From Clostridia bacterium (lineage in GTDB: Bacteria > Bacillota > Clostridia > Christensenellales > Borkfalkiaceae): DNA of 32,755 bases. The position numbers and the translations under genes are program-made. Under the pieces are notes generated by a model. The model was not told the DNA's origin, did no database searches, and was given only the letters and a program-made list of their open reading frames with translations. Shown here in pieces: positions 1 through 7,029 of this stretch. The stretch covers positions 1 to 32,755 of the forward strand of contig JAJPYR010000018.1 in NCBI GenBank assembly GCA_021204825.1. Direction: 5' to 3'. How positions within the stretch are numbered: the stretch's first letter is position 1; each line of letters starts with the position of its first letter.

Positions 1-1155
1 GGATACTGCCCTGCCGAACATTTCCATGAGATCGTCTTCGTAGACGCTCGGAGTGGAGCAGAATTTGCCTCTGCCCTTGGCGTACTTCTGGTTGCACCGC
101 CATACAATCCTTCGGTACGGGGCCGTGGAGTGCCAGATCTTTGGACCGTACATGTTGCCGCAGTCTCCGCAAAGCAGCTTGCCGGAGAACGCCGTGCTGG
201 AGTTTTGGCTTGCAATGGGCTGGCGTCCCTCTGCCTTCATAGCCGCCGTCTTCTCCTGGATGTAATCCCACTCCTCCGGGTCGATGATTGCCGCGTGGCT
301 GTTCTCCACATAGTACTGCGGCACTTCGCCCTCGTTCTTCTTGTGGGTCTTGGTAAGGAAATCCACGGTGAACGTCTTTTGCAGGATGGCAGCACCCTTG
401 TACTTCTCGTTGGCAAGAAGCCTTTCAATGTATGTGTAGGTGTAGGTCTTATTGCTCTTTGTGCGTATCCCCTCATCTGACAGAATCCTGGATATTTCAG
501 AAGGTGAGCGTCCCTGGTTGTACAGCCTGTAGATGCGCTTCACCAGTTCTGCCTCGTCAGGCTCTATCTCCGGACCGCCGTCCGCACCCTTCCTGTACCC
601 GAGGAATGCCTTGTACGGCATGGACACCTTGCCGTCCGCGAACCGCTTGCGCTGGCCCCATGTCACGTTCTCGGAAAGCGACCTGCTCTCTTCCTGCGCG
701 AGGGAGCTCATTATCGTGATTAGCATCTCGCCCTTGGAGTCCAGCGTGTAGATGTTCTCCTTCTGGAAATATACCTCCACTCCATGCTCCTTGAGACTTC
801 GCACCGTGGTGAGCGTGTCCACCGTGTTGCGCGCGAACCTGGACACGGACTTCGTTACGATAAGGTCAATCTTGCCCGCCAGCGCATCGCCTATCATTCT
901 TTTGAATCCGTCCCTGTGCCTTGTGGTTGTGGCTGAGATGCCCTCGTCCGTGTAGACTTCAACAAACTTCCAGTTCGGGTTGTCCTTTATGTACTTTGTG
1001 TAGTAGTCCACCTGCGCCTCGAATGACGTGAGCTGTTCCTCGAAGTCCGTGGACACTCTGGCGTATGCCGCCACCCTTCTCTTTACCGCATTGTCCGCAG
1101 CCTGAGCTTTGGAGCGGATGGTTATGGTAGCGGGTATTACGGTTACTTTAATCAT
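1..1155 (-). CDS. Large serine recombinase, 3' end beyond the window (partial)
   Basis: The frame is open for 385 codons from the ATG at 1155 to the left edge, so the stop is not visible. The N-terminal resolvase domain contains YARVS with catalytic Ser35, then QEESRS and SRFARNT motifs. A recombinase domain follows, and then a zinc ribbon with Cys329, Cys332, Cys354 and Cys366. This is the layout of large serine recombinases that integrate or excise mobile elements through a Ser-DNA covalent intermediate. Its start overlaps the stop of the upstream recombinase by 8 bp, which suggests translational coupling. Paired large serine recombinases of this type are common in clostridial integrative elements. 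The family call is secure; the att sites and the element it moves cannot be told from here. Confidence 0.95.
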   Translation of the reverse strand, partial: MIKVTVIPATITIRSKAQAADNAVKRRVAAYARVSTDFEEQLTSFEAQVDYYTKYIKDNPNWKFVEVYTDEGISATTTRHRDGFKRMIGDALAGKIDLIVTKSVSRFARNTVDTLTTVRSLKEHGVEVYFQKENIYTLDSKGEMLITIMSSLAQEESRSLSENVTWGQRKRFADGKVSMPYKAFLGYRKGADGGPEIEPDEAELVKRIYRLYNQGRSPSEISRILSDEGIRTKSNKTYTYTYIERLLANEKYKGAAILQKTFTVDFLTKTHKKNEGEVPQYYVENSHAAIIDPEEWDYIQEKTAAMKAEGRQPIASQNSSTAFSGKLLCGDCGNMYGPKIWHSTAPYRRIVWRCNQKYAKGRGKFCSTPSVYEDDLMEMFGRAVS

Positions 1156-2419
1156 TCTGTTCTTTCTGCCTCCTTTGCCTTTCAAATTCCTTTTCTCTTG
1201 CTGTCTGCTTCATCTCGTCCGTCCAGCTCTCCCTGCGCGAGACCGGCTTCATCTCCGCCGGCAGTTCCTTGCCGGAGAAGGTGCGCACCAGCAGCGTATC
1301 GTTCGCCCGGATGTCTATGCGCTCTATCTCGTCCACGCTCCGCACGACAGTCCCGAGAGCATCACAGAGCCTGTGCTCCTGGACCGGCTTCATGGAGCAA
1401 GGATTCGGCTCCCTGTGGTATCCGCAGCACCGCCATATCACTATGTCGTGCCTTTCCAGCCTTGTCATCCTGCGTCCGCACTCGGCGCAGAAGATTCTGC
1501 CCTTCAGGTCGTATCCGTCCTTCACATCGGGGCGGCAGAACTTCACGCTGCGCTCATCCATCATGCGCCGGACTTCAAGAAAATCCTCCATGGACACAAT
1601 GGCCTCATGAGATTCCTTTGCAAGGTACATAGGCTTTTCTCCGTTGTTTACACAGCGCTTCTTAGAGATATGATCCTGCGTGTAGGTGGTCTGCAGAATG
1701 ATGTTGCCGGTGTAGATGTAGTTGTTGAGCATCCGGCTTACCCTTGTGCGCAGCCATTTAACCCCTGTCTTCTTTGTGAGCTCCCTGGCAATCGCGTAGT
1801 ATCCTTTCCCGGACAGATATTCTTTGAACGCATAGCGTACGTATTTCGCCTCGTCCTCAAACACCACGAACTTCTCGCCGTCATACCGGTATCCGTACTC
1901 TGTGACATGCCAGGGTTTGCCTTCTTCGAAGTTCTTGTTTATTCGCCAGAGCATGTTCTCGCTCACGGACCTGCTCTCCTCCTGGGCTATGGACGCCACG
2001 AGGGTTATTATCATCTCGCCCTCGTAGGATATGGAGTGCAGGTTCTGCTCCTCGAAGAACACGTCAATGCCCAAAAGCTTCAGCTCACGGACTGTCTCAA
2101 GGAGCGTTACGGTATTCCTTGCGAACCTCGAGATGGCCTTCGTCACGATCATGTCAATCTTCCCGGCCCTGCAGTCGTCCAGCATGCGCTGGAATCCCTC
2201 GCGCACCGGCTTTGTGCCGGTCACCGCATAGTCCGCGTACACGCCGGCGAACTCCCAGTCCTTTACCTTATTAATATAGGTCTTGTAGTAGTCCTCCTGC
2301 GCCTCCAAGGAATGCTCTGCGGCATCCTTTGCGGCGGACACCCTGGCATACGCAGCCACGCGCTTTCTGCGCTTTTGCGGCGGGTTGGCGAACACCACTT
2401 GCCTTACAATCTTCTCCAT
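1148..2419 (-). CDS. Large serine recombinase (423 aa)
   Basis: The protein begins MEKIVRQVV. This start is chosen over one 26 codons upstream because GAGG lies about 7 nt before it and the longer start would overlap the preceding small gene. The resolvase domain has YARVS with catalytic Ser28, SRFARNT, and the QEESRS helix. The central recombinase domain is followed by a zinc ribbon (CAECG, then RCC and a further Cys) and a basic C-terminal tail. It is shorter than many phage-type large serine recombinases (about 450-550 aa). It resembles the neighbouring recombinase but is clearly diverged, so the pair looks like an old duplication or a two-subunit system rather than a recent copy. It lies 7 nt after the SHOCT-like gene in an apparent operon. 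Confidence 0.95.
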   Translation of the reverse strand: MEKIVRQVVFANPPQKRRKRVAAYARVSAAKDAAEHSLEAQEDYYKTYINKVKDWEFAGVYADYAVTGTKPVREGFQRMLDDCRAGKIDMIVTKAISRFARNTVTLLETVRELKLLGIDVFFEEQNLHSISYEGEMIITLVASIAQEESRSVSENMLWRINKNFEEGKPWHVTEYGYRYDGEKFVVFEDEAKYVRYAFKEYLSGKGYYAIARELTKKTGVKWLRTRVSRMLNNYIYTGNIILQTTYTQDHISKKRCVNNGEKPMYLAKESHEAIVSMEDFLEVRRMMDERSVKFCRPDVKDGYDLKGRIFCAECGRRMTRLERHDIVIWRCCGYHREPNPCSMKPVQEHRLCDALGTVVRSVDEIERIDIRANDTLLVRTFSGKELPAEMKPVSRRESWTDEMKQTAREKEFERQRRQKEQND

Positions 2420-2426
2420 GCCCGCC

Positions 2427-2594
2427 TCACTTTGTGTATCTGAATATGCCGTCCGGCTTGAGCCCGTAATGCTGCATAAGGGCATCCCTTGCGGCATCGC
2501 TCCTTTCCTCCAGGACCACGCCTTCCGCTATGAGCTTTTCTAAGAGACAGGCCGCAAGAAAATAGTTCATGAGCTCATTGCAGTCATGTGTCAT
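2427..2594 (-). CDS. Small SHOCT-like protein (55 aa)
   Basis: A complete 55-codon ORF begins MTHDCNELMNYF and ends at a TGA 7 nt before the recombinase start. It has a very good ribosome binding site (GAAGGAGAAAGGAC directly before the ATG), which is the main reason to believe it. The middle, LLEKLIAEGVVLEE, followed by an amphipathic helix, resembles the SHOCT (short C-terminal) helical hairpin that often accompanies recombinase cassettes in clostridial elements. It also contains two Cys residues. The function is not known; a role as a small accessory or directionality protein for the recombinases is only inferred from position. A weak promoter-like TTGACT lies at 2653-2658, over the end of the preceding gene. 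Confidence 0.7.
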   Translation of the reverse strand: MTHDCNELMNYFLAACLLEKLIAEGVVLEERSDAARDALMQHYGLKPDGIFRYTK

Positions 2595-2654
2595 GTCCTT
2601 TCTCCTTCAAAATACGGATTGTATCAACATACATCACTCTTTTGCCCCGGATAG

Positions 2655-2951
2655 TCAAGGAGATACCGGATTGATACCGTCATCTTTTCTGGGCTTTTTT
2701 GTGGGCCTCTGGGCGTTCCAATAAGACATGCGGCAAGTGTCGGAACAGAACTGCTTCTCGCGCTTGTGCGGCGTCTGCGGCACGATTTTACCGCAGCAGC
2801 GGCAACGCTTTATGTCTCTCCTAAGCTCCGGATGCCGGTGCAGGTAGCTTCTCAAAGCCGCGCTTGACATGCCGATCGATTTGGCTATCTCCGCCTCGCT
2901 TATGTCCCGGGCAAGCATGCTGTTTATCGTGTCTGTCTGTTTAGGTGTCAT
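2655..2951 (-). CDS. HTH plus zinc-ribbon DNA-binding protein (98 aa)
   Basis: The start at 2951 is supported by GAAGGAGGAG 8-10 nt upstream. Residues 1-40 form a sigma-70 region 4/transposase-like helix-turn-helix (SEAEIAKSIGMSSAALRSYL). Residues about 50-76 form a treble-clef or zinc-ribbon motif, CRCCGK then CSDTCR, followed by W. Such HTH-CxxC proteins are often annotated as 'sigma-70' in databases and sit beside serine recombinases in Clostridia. They are more plausibly small regulators or recombination-directionality-type proteins than true sigma factors, since no region 2 is present. The gene heads the minus-strand recombinase cassette and lies 60 nt before the SHOCT-like gene. Confidence 0.8.
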   Translation of the reverse strand: MTPKQTDTINSMLARDISEAEIAKSIGMSSAALRSYLHRHPELRRDIKRCRCCGKIVPQTPHKREKQFCSDTCRMSYWNAQRPTKKPRKDDGINPVSP

Positions 2952-3024
2952 GAGTTAAACTCCTCCTTCACCTATCCTGGGAACGAAACAGCGTCGCCGC
3001 TTACCGTTTTTAGAAAATTTGCGC

Positions 3025-3054
3025 AAAAAAAACCTGCCCGGTCTCCCGGACAGG
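3025..3054 (-). terminator. Intrinsic terminator
   Basis: On the minus strand a 9-bp stem (CCTGTCCGG/CCGGGCAGG, one G-T wobble) with a GAGA tetraloop is followed by eight T. It ends the short acidic reading frame at 3068-3288 and insulates the recombinase cassette downstream. Confidence 0.85.
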
Positions 3055-3067
3055 CTCTTTAGTATCT

Positions 3068-3288
3068 TTAAGTTTTGTCTGTATCACTCTCTTCCGGCTG
3101 CTCCACTTCGGATTCCTGCTCCGCTTTGGCCTCCGCCTTGGCTTCAGCCTCCGCCTCTGCTTCCGGCTCGTCCGTGGTCTTAGTGAGCTGCTTTATGATC
3201 TGGTTCGCGCCCGTTGCGGTAAGGCCGCTGGCCCCGCCGGATTTATCAAAACTGCCCGGTTTTAAAAAGTCGCTAAATTATCCTTCAT
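3068..3288 (-). pseudogene. Frame-disrupted acidic Ala/Glu-rich small protein
   Basis: From the ATG at 3288 the frame reads MKDNLATF and stops at 3262-3264. In the -1 frame an open run continues through a Phe-Leu codon pair on a five-T run as FLKPGSFDKSGGASG, and on to a tail rich in E, A and K (repeated EAEA/KAEA) that ends at 3068. That open frame has no ATG of its own. Either the gene carries an indel or truncation, or a -1 slip on the T run joins the two parts. A good terminator directly downstream shows that a transcript really ended here. No family is recognised. The acidic tail is low complexity and could be the C-terminus of almost any protein. Confidence 0.4.
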
Positions 3289-3353
3289 AATATCAGCCCG
3301 GATCAGACCCTTTACTTCATGCTGACATGATTTCACGCAGAAGCAGACTGCTT

Positions 3354-3722
3354 TTAGCCCTTATCCGTGGACCGTGACTGGCCGCCGGCTGCCTTGGCGG
3401 CCTTCTTCCTTGCGTATGCAACTCTTTCTTCCTGTGTCATTTTGTGGAATGTGACAAGATGCATATGTGAACCGAATATCCATGAGCCCGGCTTGATTTC
3501 CATATCATCATATGCCCATCCTTCACTGCGCTGCTCTTCGATGAACTCTCCTAACTGATCTGCTGTGGCACGGATCTCCATGTACTTATGATCAAAATCC
3601 GGGTTGTTTGGGTCTATCGGCATGAAGACCTGGCGCGCTTTATGCTTGCTGCGCCCGTATGCCGCCATTATGACCAGCACCAGAACAACCACTACAATGA
3701 CTATAACTATAAACGCTGCCAT
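3354..3722 (-). CDS. Small single-TM protein of unknown function (122 aa)
   Basis: A GGAGTGAGAGATAA stretch precedes the ATG at 3722. Residues 3-21 are an almost pure Val/Ile/Leu helix (a signal anchor, N-out or N-in not decided). The basic segment GRSKHKAR follows, then a soluble domain of about 85 residues that contains the repeated pattern W..D/W..G (EGWAYDDMEIKPGSWIFG) and HMHLVTFHKMTQEERV. The tail is basic (ARKKAAKAAGG). I do not recognise a family. The layout suggests a small membrane-anchored domain facing the cytoplasm or cell wall. It is transcribed toward the disrupted acidic ORF. Nothing in it points to mobility functions, so it could be element cargo or chromosomal. Confidence 0.75.
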   Translation of the reverse strand: MAAFIVIVIVVVVLVLVIMAAYGRSKHKARQVFMPIDPNNPDFDHKYMEIRATADQLGEFIEEQRSEGWAYDDMEIKPGSWIFGSHMHLVTFHKMTQEERVAYARKKAAKAAGGQSRSTDKG

Positions 3723-3790
3723 TTATCTCTCACTCCATTTCATTTAAAGTTACACTACAGCTCCGTGCCCGCAGTATTAGCGGTCAGCAT

Positions 3791-3973
3791 GTATTGGCTT
3801 AATACCTGCAGTTCTAACAGGGCAATTCGTCTTTGCAGAAGATGAATTATTCTTCAAAGTGGCGGAAAAACTTAATGATATTCTACATAACTATGAATTT
3901 TGTTAAGTTTTGCTTGCTTTTACGGGCCGCATATTGTATAATACCTCAACAAATGTGCGTGGATTAAGCCAAT
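3791..3973. repeat. Pair of palindromes sharing an inverted ATTGGCTTAAT core
   Basis: GTATTGGCTTAATAC (3791-3805) is a palindrome with a 5-nt centre. Its 11-nt core recurs in the opposite orientation (ATTAAGCCAAT, 3963-3973), where it forms the top of the stem and the loop of a second hairpin. Two oppositely oriented copies about 160 nt apart beside an integrase gene could be regulator or recombinase-accessory sites. This is inferred only from layout. Confidence 0.4.
3914..3942 (+). promoter_or_regulatory. Sigma-A-type promoter, plus strand
   Basis: TTGCTT (3914-3919), a 17-nt spacer and a consensus TATAAT (3937-3942). The predicted start near 3949 is only about 7 nt before a terminator hairpin, so it would give a very short RNA. 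No plus-strand gene follows. Confidence 0.6.
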
Positions 3974-3985
3974 CCGCGCATTTTT
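3956..3985 (+). terminator. Intrinsic terminator, plus strand
   Basis: A 10-bp stem TGCGTGGATT/AATCCGCGCA (one G-T wobble) with loop AAGCC is followed by five T (3981-3985). It lies directly after the promoter at 3914-3942. Confidence 0.65.
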
Positions 3986-3997
3986 CATACCTCACGC

Positions 3998-4041
3998 AAA
4001 AACGGCGCAGACGGCATCATCCGGCCTGCGCTTTTGCTTTT
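3998..4041. terminator. Bidirectional terminator downstream of the integrase
   Basis: GCGCAG (4005-4010) pairs with CTGCGC (4026-4031), and an inner CGG/CCG extends the stem. On the minus strand five T follow, which would stop integrase transcription. On the plus strand TTTTGCTTTT follows. Confidence 0.65.
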
Positions 4042-4184
4042 CCCACGGTACACAACAAAACGGCACCCCTCTGTCCGGGCACCTGTGTCTCATGATTCTT
4101 CCGTTGTTATTGTTATGGTGTGTCTGTGTGCCTGCCTTTCCGCAATGGTTTCCTGTAAAAGCTCCTATGTTGTTCCTGTGGCCG

Positions 4185-5174
4185 TCAAGCTACGAACATG
4201 CCGCCGGGGTAGCTTATCTGAATGGCGCTCTGGATGTACGTAGAGACCGGAATGTCCGGTTCATGGTCTAAAAAGAACATCTCCATCTTCCCCAGCTCTT
4301 TGCGCATATGCTCCATTAAGACATGAGTGTACCGCTGGAGGGTAATGTTGATGTTGCTGTGGCCTAAGATCTCCGAGGTGGTCTTCACGTCTATGCCACA
4401 CTCAAGAGCACGTGTTGCAAAGGTGTGCCTCAGTGCGTGGAATCCTCTGTGCCGGATGCCAAGCTGTGAGAGAAACCTTGAAAATAGTGCCTGGTATGTC
4501 CTCATCTTTACTGGCTTTCCGCGCCGGCTTATTACGTGCTTGCAGTCCCTGTTCTCATACAGCTCCTTTATGTACGGATACAGTATGTCCGGTATTGGAA
4601 TGGTCCTGGCAGACTTATGGGTCTTGGGAGATGTCACTATCCTTCCGTACACGCCGTTTCTGTCCTTTGCGTAATATGAGGTTTTGGATATGCGGATGGT
4701 CCTGGAATGCATGTTGATGTCATCCCATGTAAGGGCGAGGAGCTCCCCTATCCTAAGTCCCATGCCGGCGGAGATGAGGATGCCGTACAGCCTTAGGTCA
4801 CTGCTTCTTTGCACGGCCTGTACAAGTTTCCTTTGCTCCTGGACTGTAAAGCACTCCACTTCCCTTTCCGTATGCTCCGGCAGATGCATGCTGCCTGTGT
4901 TGTCCACGTCCGTGACCTTCATACGCACGGCCTCTTTAACTGCCATCTTAAGAGTGGAGACTATGCTGGCTATGGTGTTGTATGCAAGGCGCTTCCCCAC
5001 AAGGGTCTGAATGAAGTCCTGCAGGACTTCTGCAGACAGCTCATCCAGATCCTTTTCCCCTAATGACGGGCAGATGTGGCATCCGGAATTCTCCGTATAA
5101 CGGATTATGGTGCTCCATTTGAGCCTTGTGCTGCTCTCTTCCAGCCAGCGGTTCATCCATTCTGTGACTTTCAT
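4185..5174 (-). CDS. Tyrosine recombinase / site-specific integrase (329 aa)
   Basis: The ATG at 5174 follows GGGAGGGAAG at good spacing. Residues 1-90 form a SAM-like core-binding domain, and residues about 108-295 the catalytic domain. The catalytic set is visible: Arg141 (GLRIGE), a beta-hairpin Lys near 184-187, His246 and Arg249 (HALRHTFATR), His272 (LGHSN) and the nucleophile Tyr282 (RYTH). It lacks the N-terminal AP2-like arm-binding domain of Tn916-type integrases, so it is on the short side. The tail after the nucleophile is about 45 residues long. No tRNA lies beside it in the window, so its attachment site is unknown. A palindrome overlaps its probable -10 box, and a bidirectional terminator lies about 145 nt past its stop. 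Confidence 0.95.
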   Translation of the reverse strand: MKVTEWMNRWLEESSTRLKWSTIIRYTENSGCHICPSLGEKDLDELSAEVLQDFIQTLVGKRLAYNTIASIVSTLKMAVKEAVRMKVTDVDNTGSMHLPEHTEREVECFTVQEQRKLVQAVQRSSDLRLYGILISAGMGLRIGELLALTWDDINMHSRTIRISKTSYYAKDRNGVYGRIVTSPKTHKSARTIPIPDILYPYIKELYENRDCKHVISRRGKPVKMRTYQALFSRFLSQLGIRHRGFHALRHTFATRALECGIDVKTTSEILGHSNINITLQRYTHVLMEHMRKELGKMEMFFLDHEPDIPVSTYIQSAIQISYPGGMFVA

Positions 5175-5193
5175 GATGTTCTTCCCTCCCGTT

Positions 5194-5213
5194 GCATAAT
5201 GGGTGCATTATAC
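5194..5213 (-). promoter_or_regulatory. Integrase -10 box inside an inverted repeat
   Basis: On the minus strand TATAAT (5207-5212) lies 38 nt before the integrase ATG. It is part of ATAATG-CACC-CATTAT, a perfect 6-bp inverted repeat. The related TGCATAAT occurs again at 5257-5264. The -35 is poor. Overlap of -10 and palindrome is what an autorepressor or excisionase site would look like. Confidence 0.45.
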
Positions 5214-5321
5214 AACAGCGTCAGGCCATAAAGCATTCGGAGAGCCCATGGCATGATGCATAATATTGACCCTTGACTACTCTGAGGGCAAAATTATTGA
5301 AACGAACTGAAATTTTGCACT

Positions 5322-5348
5322 AAAAAAGCCGCCCACCGAAGTGAGCGG
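5322..5348 (-). terminator. Intrinsic terminator with UUCG tetraloop
   Basis: On the minus strand an 8-bp stem CCGCTCAC/GTGGGCGG closed by a C(TTCG)G loop is followed by six T. It lies directly after a short reading frame at 5351-5434 and upstream of the integrase promoter. Confidence 0.85.
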
Positions 5349-5350
5349 TC

Positions 5351-5434
5351 TTATCTTGTATTAAAAAATCCATGAAAACACAGGATGCCTGTCCGGGCTA
5401 ACGCTCCTGCAAATATTGCGAACGCTTTTATCAA
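5351..5434 (-). CDS. Possible 27-residue hydrophobic peptide (TTG start)
   Basis: A TTG at 5434 is preceded at about 8-10 nt by CGAGGGAG. It opens a frame reading IKAFAIFAGALARTGILCF after the start and ending FHGFFNTR, with its TAA only a few nucleotides before the UUCG terminator. The hydrophobic stretch with basic flanks is long enough for one membrane helix. Size and placement recall small toxin- or leader-like peptides, but no family is recognised. No promoter fits between it and the hairpin at 5491-5507, so it may be chance. Confidence 0.25.
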   Translation of the reverse strand: MIKAFAIFAGALARTGILCFHGFFNTR

Positions 5435-5755
5435 AAATTCTGCTCCCTCGCGAGCGGTATCAAAGTGCGATGTCCTGGAAATTTAAAAGACCTTCCGTAA
5501 CGGAAGGACTTTTGCCTGCTGTATGTTCAGTTGGTGTCACCCGCGGATTGCTCCTTTTCCGCGAACATGGCCTTGCAGAACCCGATGACACATCCATGGC
5601 CTTGAAGCTGGCTGGGCACATGGCTGATGTGTCCGCGGAAATGGCATCGGGGATGCAGCCGCCGGCCATTATGCTCTTTCCGCTGCGGTCCATGATGTCA
5701 TGCTTTGTGTGTCTGTGAATAAAGTCCGTTTTCAGCCGGACGGACATCAGTCTGA
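5435..5755. other. Intergenic stretch with no supported gene
   Basis: Both strands have open frames of about 100 codons here (minus 5759-5460, plus 5416-5718), but neither has a convincing ribosome binding site or recognisable composition. Both run through a strong hairpin. The minus-strand frame overlaps the stop of the membrane protein gene by 4 nt, and I could not decide whether it is translated. Confidence 0.4.
5481..5514. terminator. Bidirectional hairpin terminator
   Basis: CCTTCCG-TAA-CGGAAGG (5491-5507) is a perfect 7-bp stem with a 3-nt loop. TCTTTTAAATTT follows on the minus strand and ACTTTTG on the plus strand. It probably ends transcription of the membrane protein gene that stops at 5756. 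Confidence 0.6.
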
Positions 5756-6619
5756 TCACTGCTGCGTTATGCTGTCAGCCGGAGAATCTTTTATACCTGG
5801 ATGCATGTCATGAAGCAGCTTCGCCTCACTGATGCATAAAATGACATACCACAGCAGAAACAGCGCTATCATGATGACTGCGCCCGCTGATCCGAACCAG
5901 GAATCAAGCGTGTAGCTGTATACATAACCCATAAGAGCAGCAGCCAGTGCAGACACTGCAGTTGCAACTGCAAACACGGCTATATTGGCTTTGCGTGACT
6001 TGCAGCAGGAGTAAAAGACTGCAAACGCAACGCCGGCTGCAATGACAGGCTCCGGTATGAAGAACAGTGCATAACCACTGTCGCGCCCCGTATTGAGCAG
6101 ACATCCGATAACATACCATAATATGGTGACTGCAAATCCTATCACAATCAGCAGTATCTTCAATATTTTCTTCATCATACGCTGCCTCTCCGCTGAAGAC
6201 ATGCCCGGATCAAAATGAGCCATCCGCCCGGCCAAAGCACCTGCATTCCTGCTTTTGTTCCTCCGCTGTAAAATGCAAAGCAGTACATACCATGCGGCGA
6301 AAGACGCCAGCACCACAACCGGGATAATCACAAGCACGGAGAATGACAGTGCTGCCAGGCAATACAGTATCAGTGCAAGCATTGCTGCAGACAGTATTGT
6401 CAGCACGGCAAAAAACTTCACGGAAGCCGAATACGATTTGTATGCTGAAAAGAACCATGCCAGGGAAAAAGCCGGGCAGACAAGAACAATGGGTGTGAAC
6501 ATCAGCAAGAGGTTCGTGGAACCTTCAAATATCATGTAAGACATTACACACCACACAATAATGTACAGGATCTCCAGGCTGAACCAGATCCATTTCATAA
6601 CACCTGAATTTTTGCTCAT
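5756..6619 (-). CDS. Eight-TM membrane protein of unknown function (287 aa)
   Basis: The start MSKNSGVMKW at 6619 is chosen because GGAAGGAGGAGGG lies just upstream; a longer frame from 6694 has no such site. About eight hydrophobic segments form two groups of four, split by a hydrophilic, basic linker near residues 120-152 (QRRNKSRN...SSAERQRMMKK). The halves look alike: each ends its fourth helix with WYVLLCI or WYVILCI and has a Pro-containing second helix (FTPIVLV, FFIPEPV). This suggests an internal duplication. No transporter signature is recognised. It lies downstream of the MATE cluster terminator and is probably a separate transcription unit. The role is unknown. Confidence 0.8.
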   Translation of the reverse strand: MSKNSGVMKWIWFSLEILYIIVWCVMSYMIFEGSTNLLLMFTPIVLVCPAFSLAWFFSAYKSYSASVKFFAVLTILSAAMLALILYCLAALSFSVLVIIPVVVLASFAAWYVLLCILQRRNKSRNAGALAGRMAHFDPGMSSAERQRMMKKILKILLIVIGFAVTILWYVIGCLLNTGRDSGYALFFIPEPVIAAGVAFAVFYSCCKSRKANIAVFAVATAVSALAAALMGYVYSYTLDSWFGSAGAVIMIALFLLWYVILCISEAKLLHDMHPGIKDSPADSITQQ

Positions 6620-6965
6620 GCCGCCCTCCTCCTTCCACATCCAAGACATGCACATGCAGAAACAGGCTGGGATTCTGACATCCCAGGCTTGCACAACTGA
6701 CTGCGTACGGATGTGTCCTCTACTAAGTCTCCCGAAAGGGGTAATGTACTGGTAACGGGTACCATTGTATTCATGCTTTCACTGTAAAGCAGGAAATGCA
6801 AAAAAGCAAGAACACATGTGCTGCAAAATGCGTGCAATAGTGTGACATTTTTCAAAAACACACAATGCTGCGTCTATTGGCACCCTTCCGAAGGAAGCAA
6901 GGGTTATGCCTTAATGTTACAAACTGTATGTACAATGTGAGCAAACAGTATCCTTAAATATGCTG
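6620..6965. other. Upstream region of the eight-TM gene
   Basis: About 345 nt without a supported gene. It contains the perfect inverted repeat TGGTA-ACGGG-TACCA (6750-6764), a possible operator, and a CCC-TTTC-GGG mini-hairpin just downstream of it on the minus strand. I could not fix a good -35/-10 pair. An 81-codon minus-strand frame (6616-6861) covers it but has no ribosome binding site. Confidence 0.4.
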
Positions 6966-6990
6966 AAAAGGACCCTCTTGCGGGTCCTTT
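6966..6990 (-). terminator. Terminator after the MATE cluster
   Basis: The stem GGACCC/GGGTCC with loop GCAAGA, extended by A-T pairs, ends in TTTTC on the minus strand, about 40 nt past the stop of the last MATE gene. The A/T flanks could let it work in both directions. Confidence 0.75.
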
Positions 6991-7029
6991 CCTATGTGAG
7001 GTTATATGCTGTCCTGCATGAGATGCGGA

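Larger units (their letters stand above)
3723..4184. other. 460-nt intergenic region without a protein gene
   Basis: This stretch separates the single-TM gene from the integrase stop. It holds two palindromes sharing an inverted 11-nt core, a plus-strand promoter with a terminator a few nucleotides later, and a bidirectional terminator (all listed separately). No coding frame with a ribosome binding site was found on either strand. Confidence 0.6.

Noticed and set aside
1109..2443. 444-codon open frame on the plus strand
   Set aside because: It is antisense to the serine recombinase, which has catalytic motifs and ribosome binding sites. The plus frame has no recognisable domain.
4185..5350. 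tRNA gene as integration site beside the integrase
   Set aside because: No cloverleaf or CCA-flanked acceptor sequence was recognised near either end of the gene.
5416..5759. About 100-codon frames on both strands
   Set aside because: No convincing ribosome binding site, no domain, and both pass through a strong hairpin terminator at 5491-5507. Left as undecided intergenic sequence.
6616..6861. 81-codon minus-strand frame before the eight-TM gene
   Set aside because: It overlaps the start of the better-supported gene, has no Shine-Dalgarno sequence and has random-looking composition.
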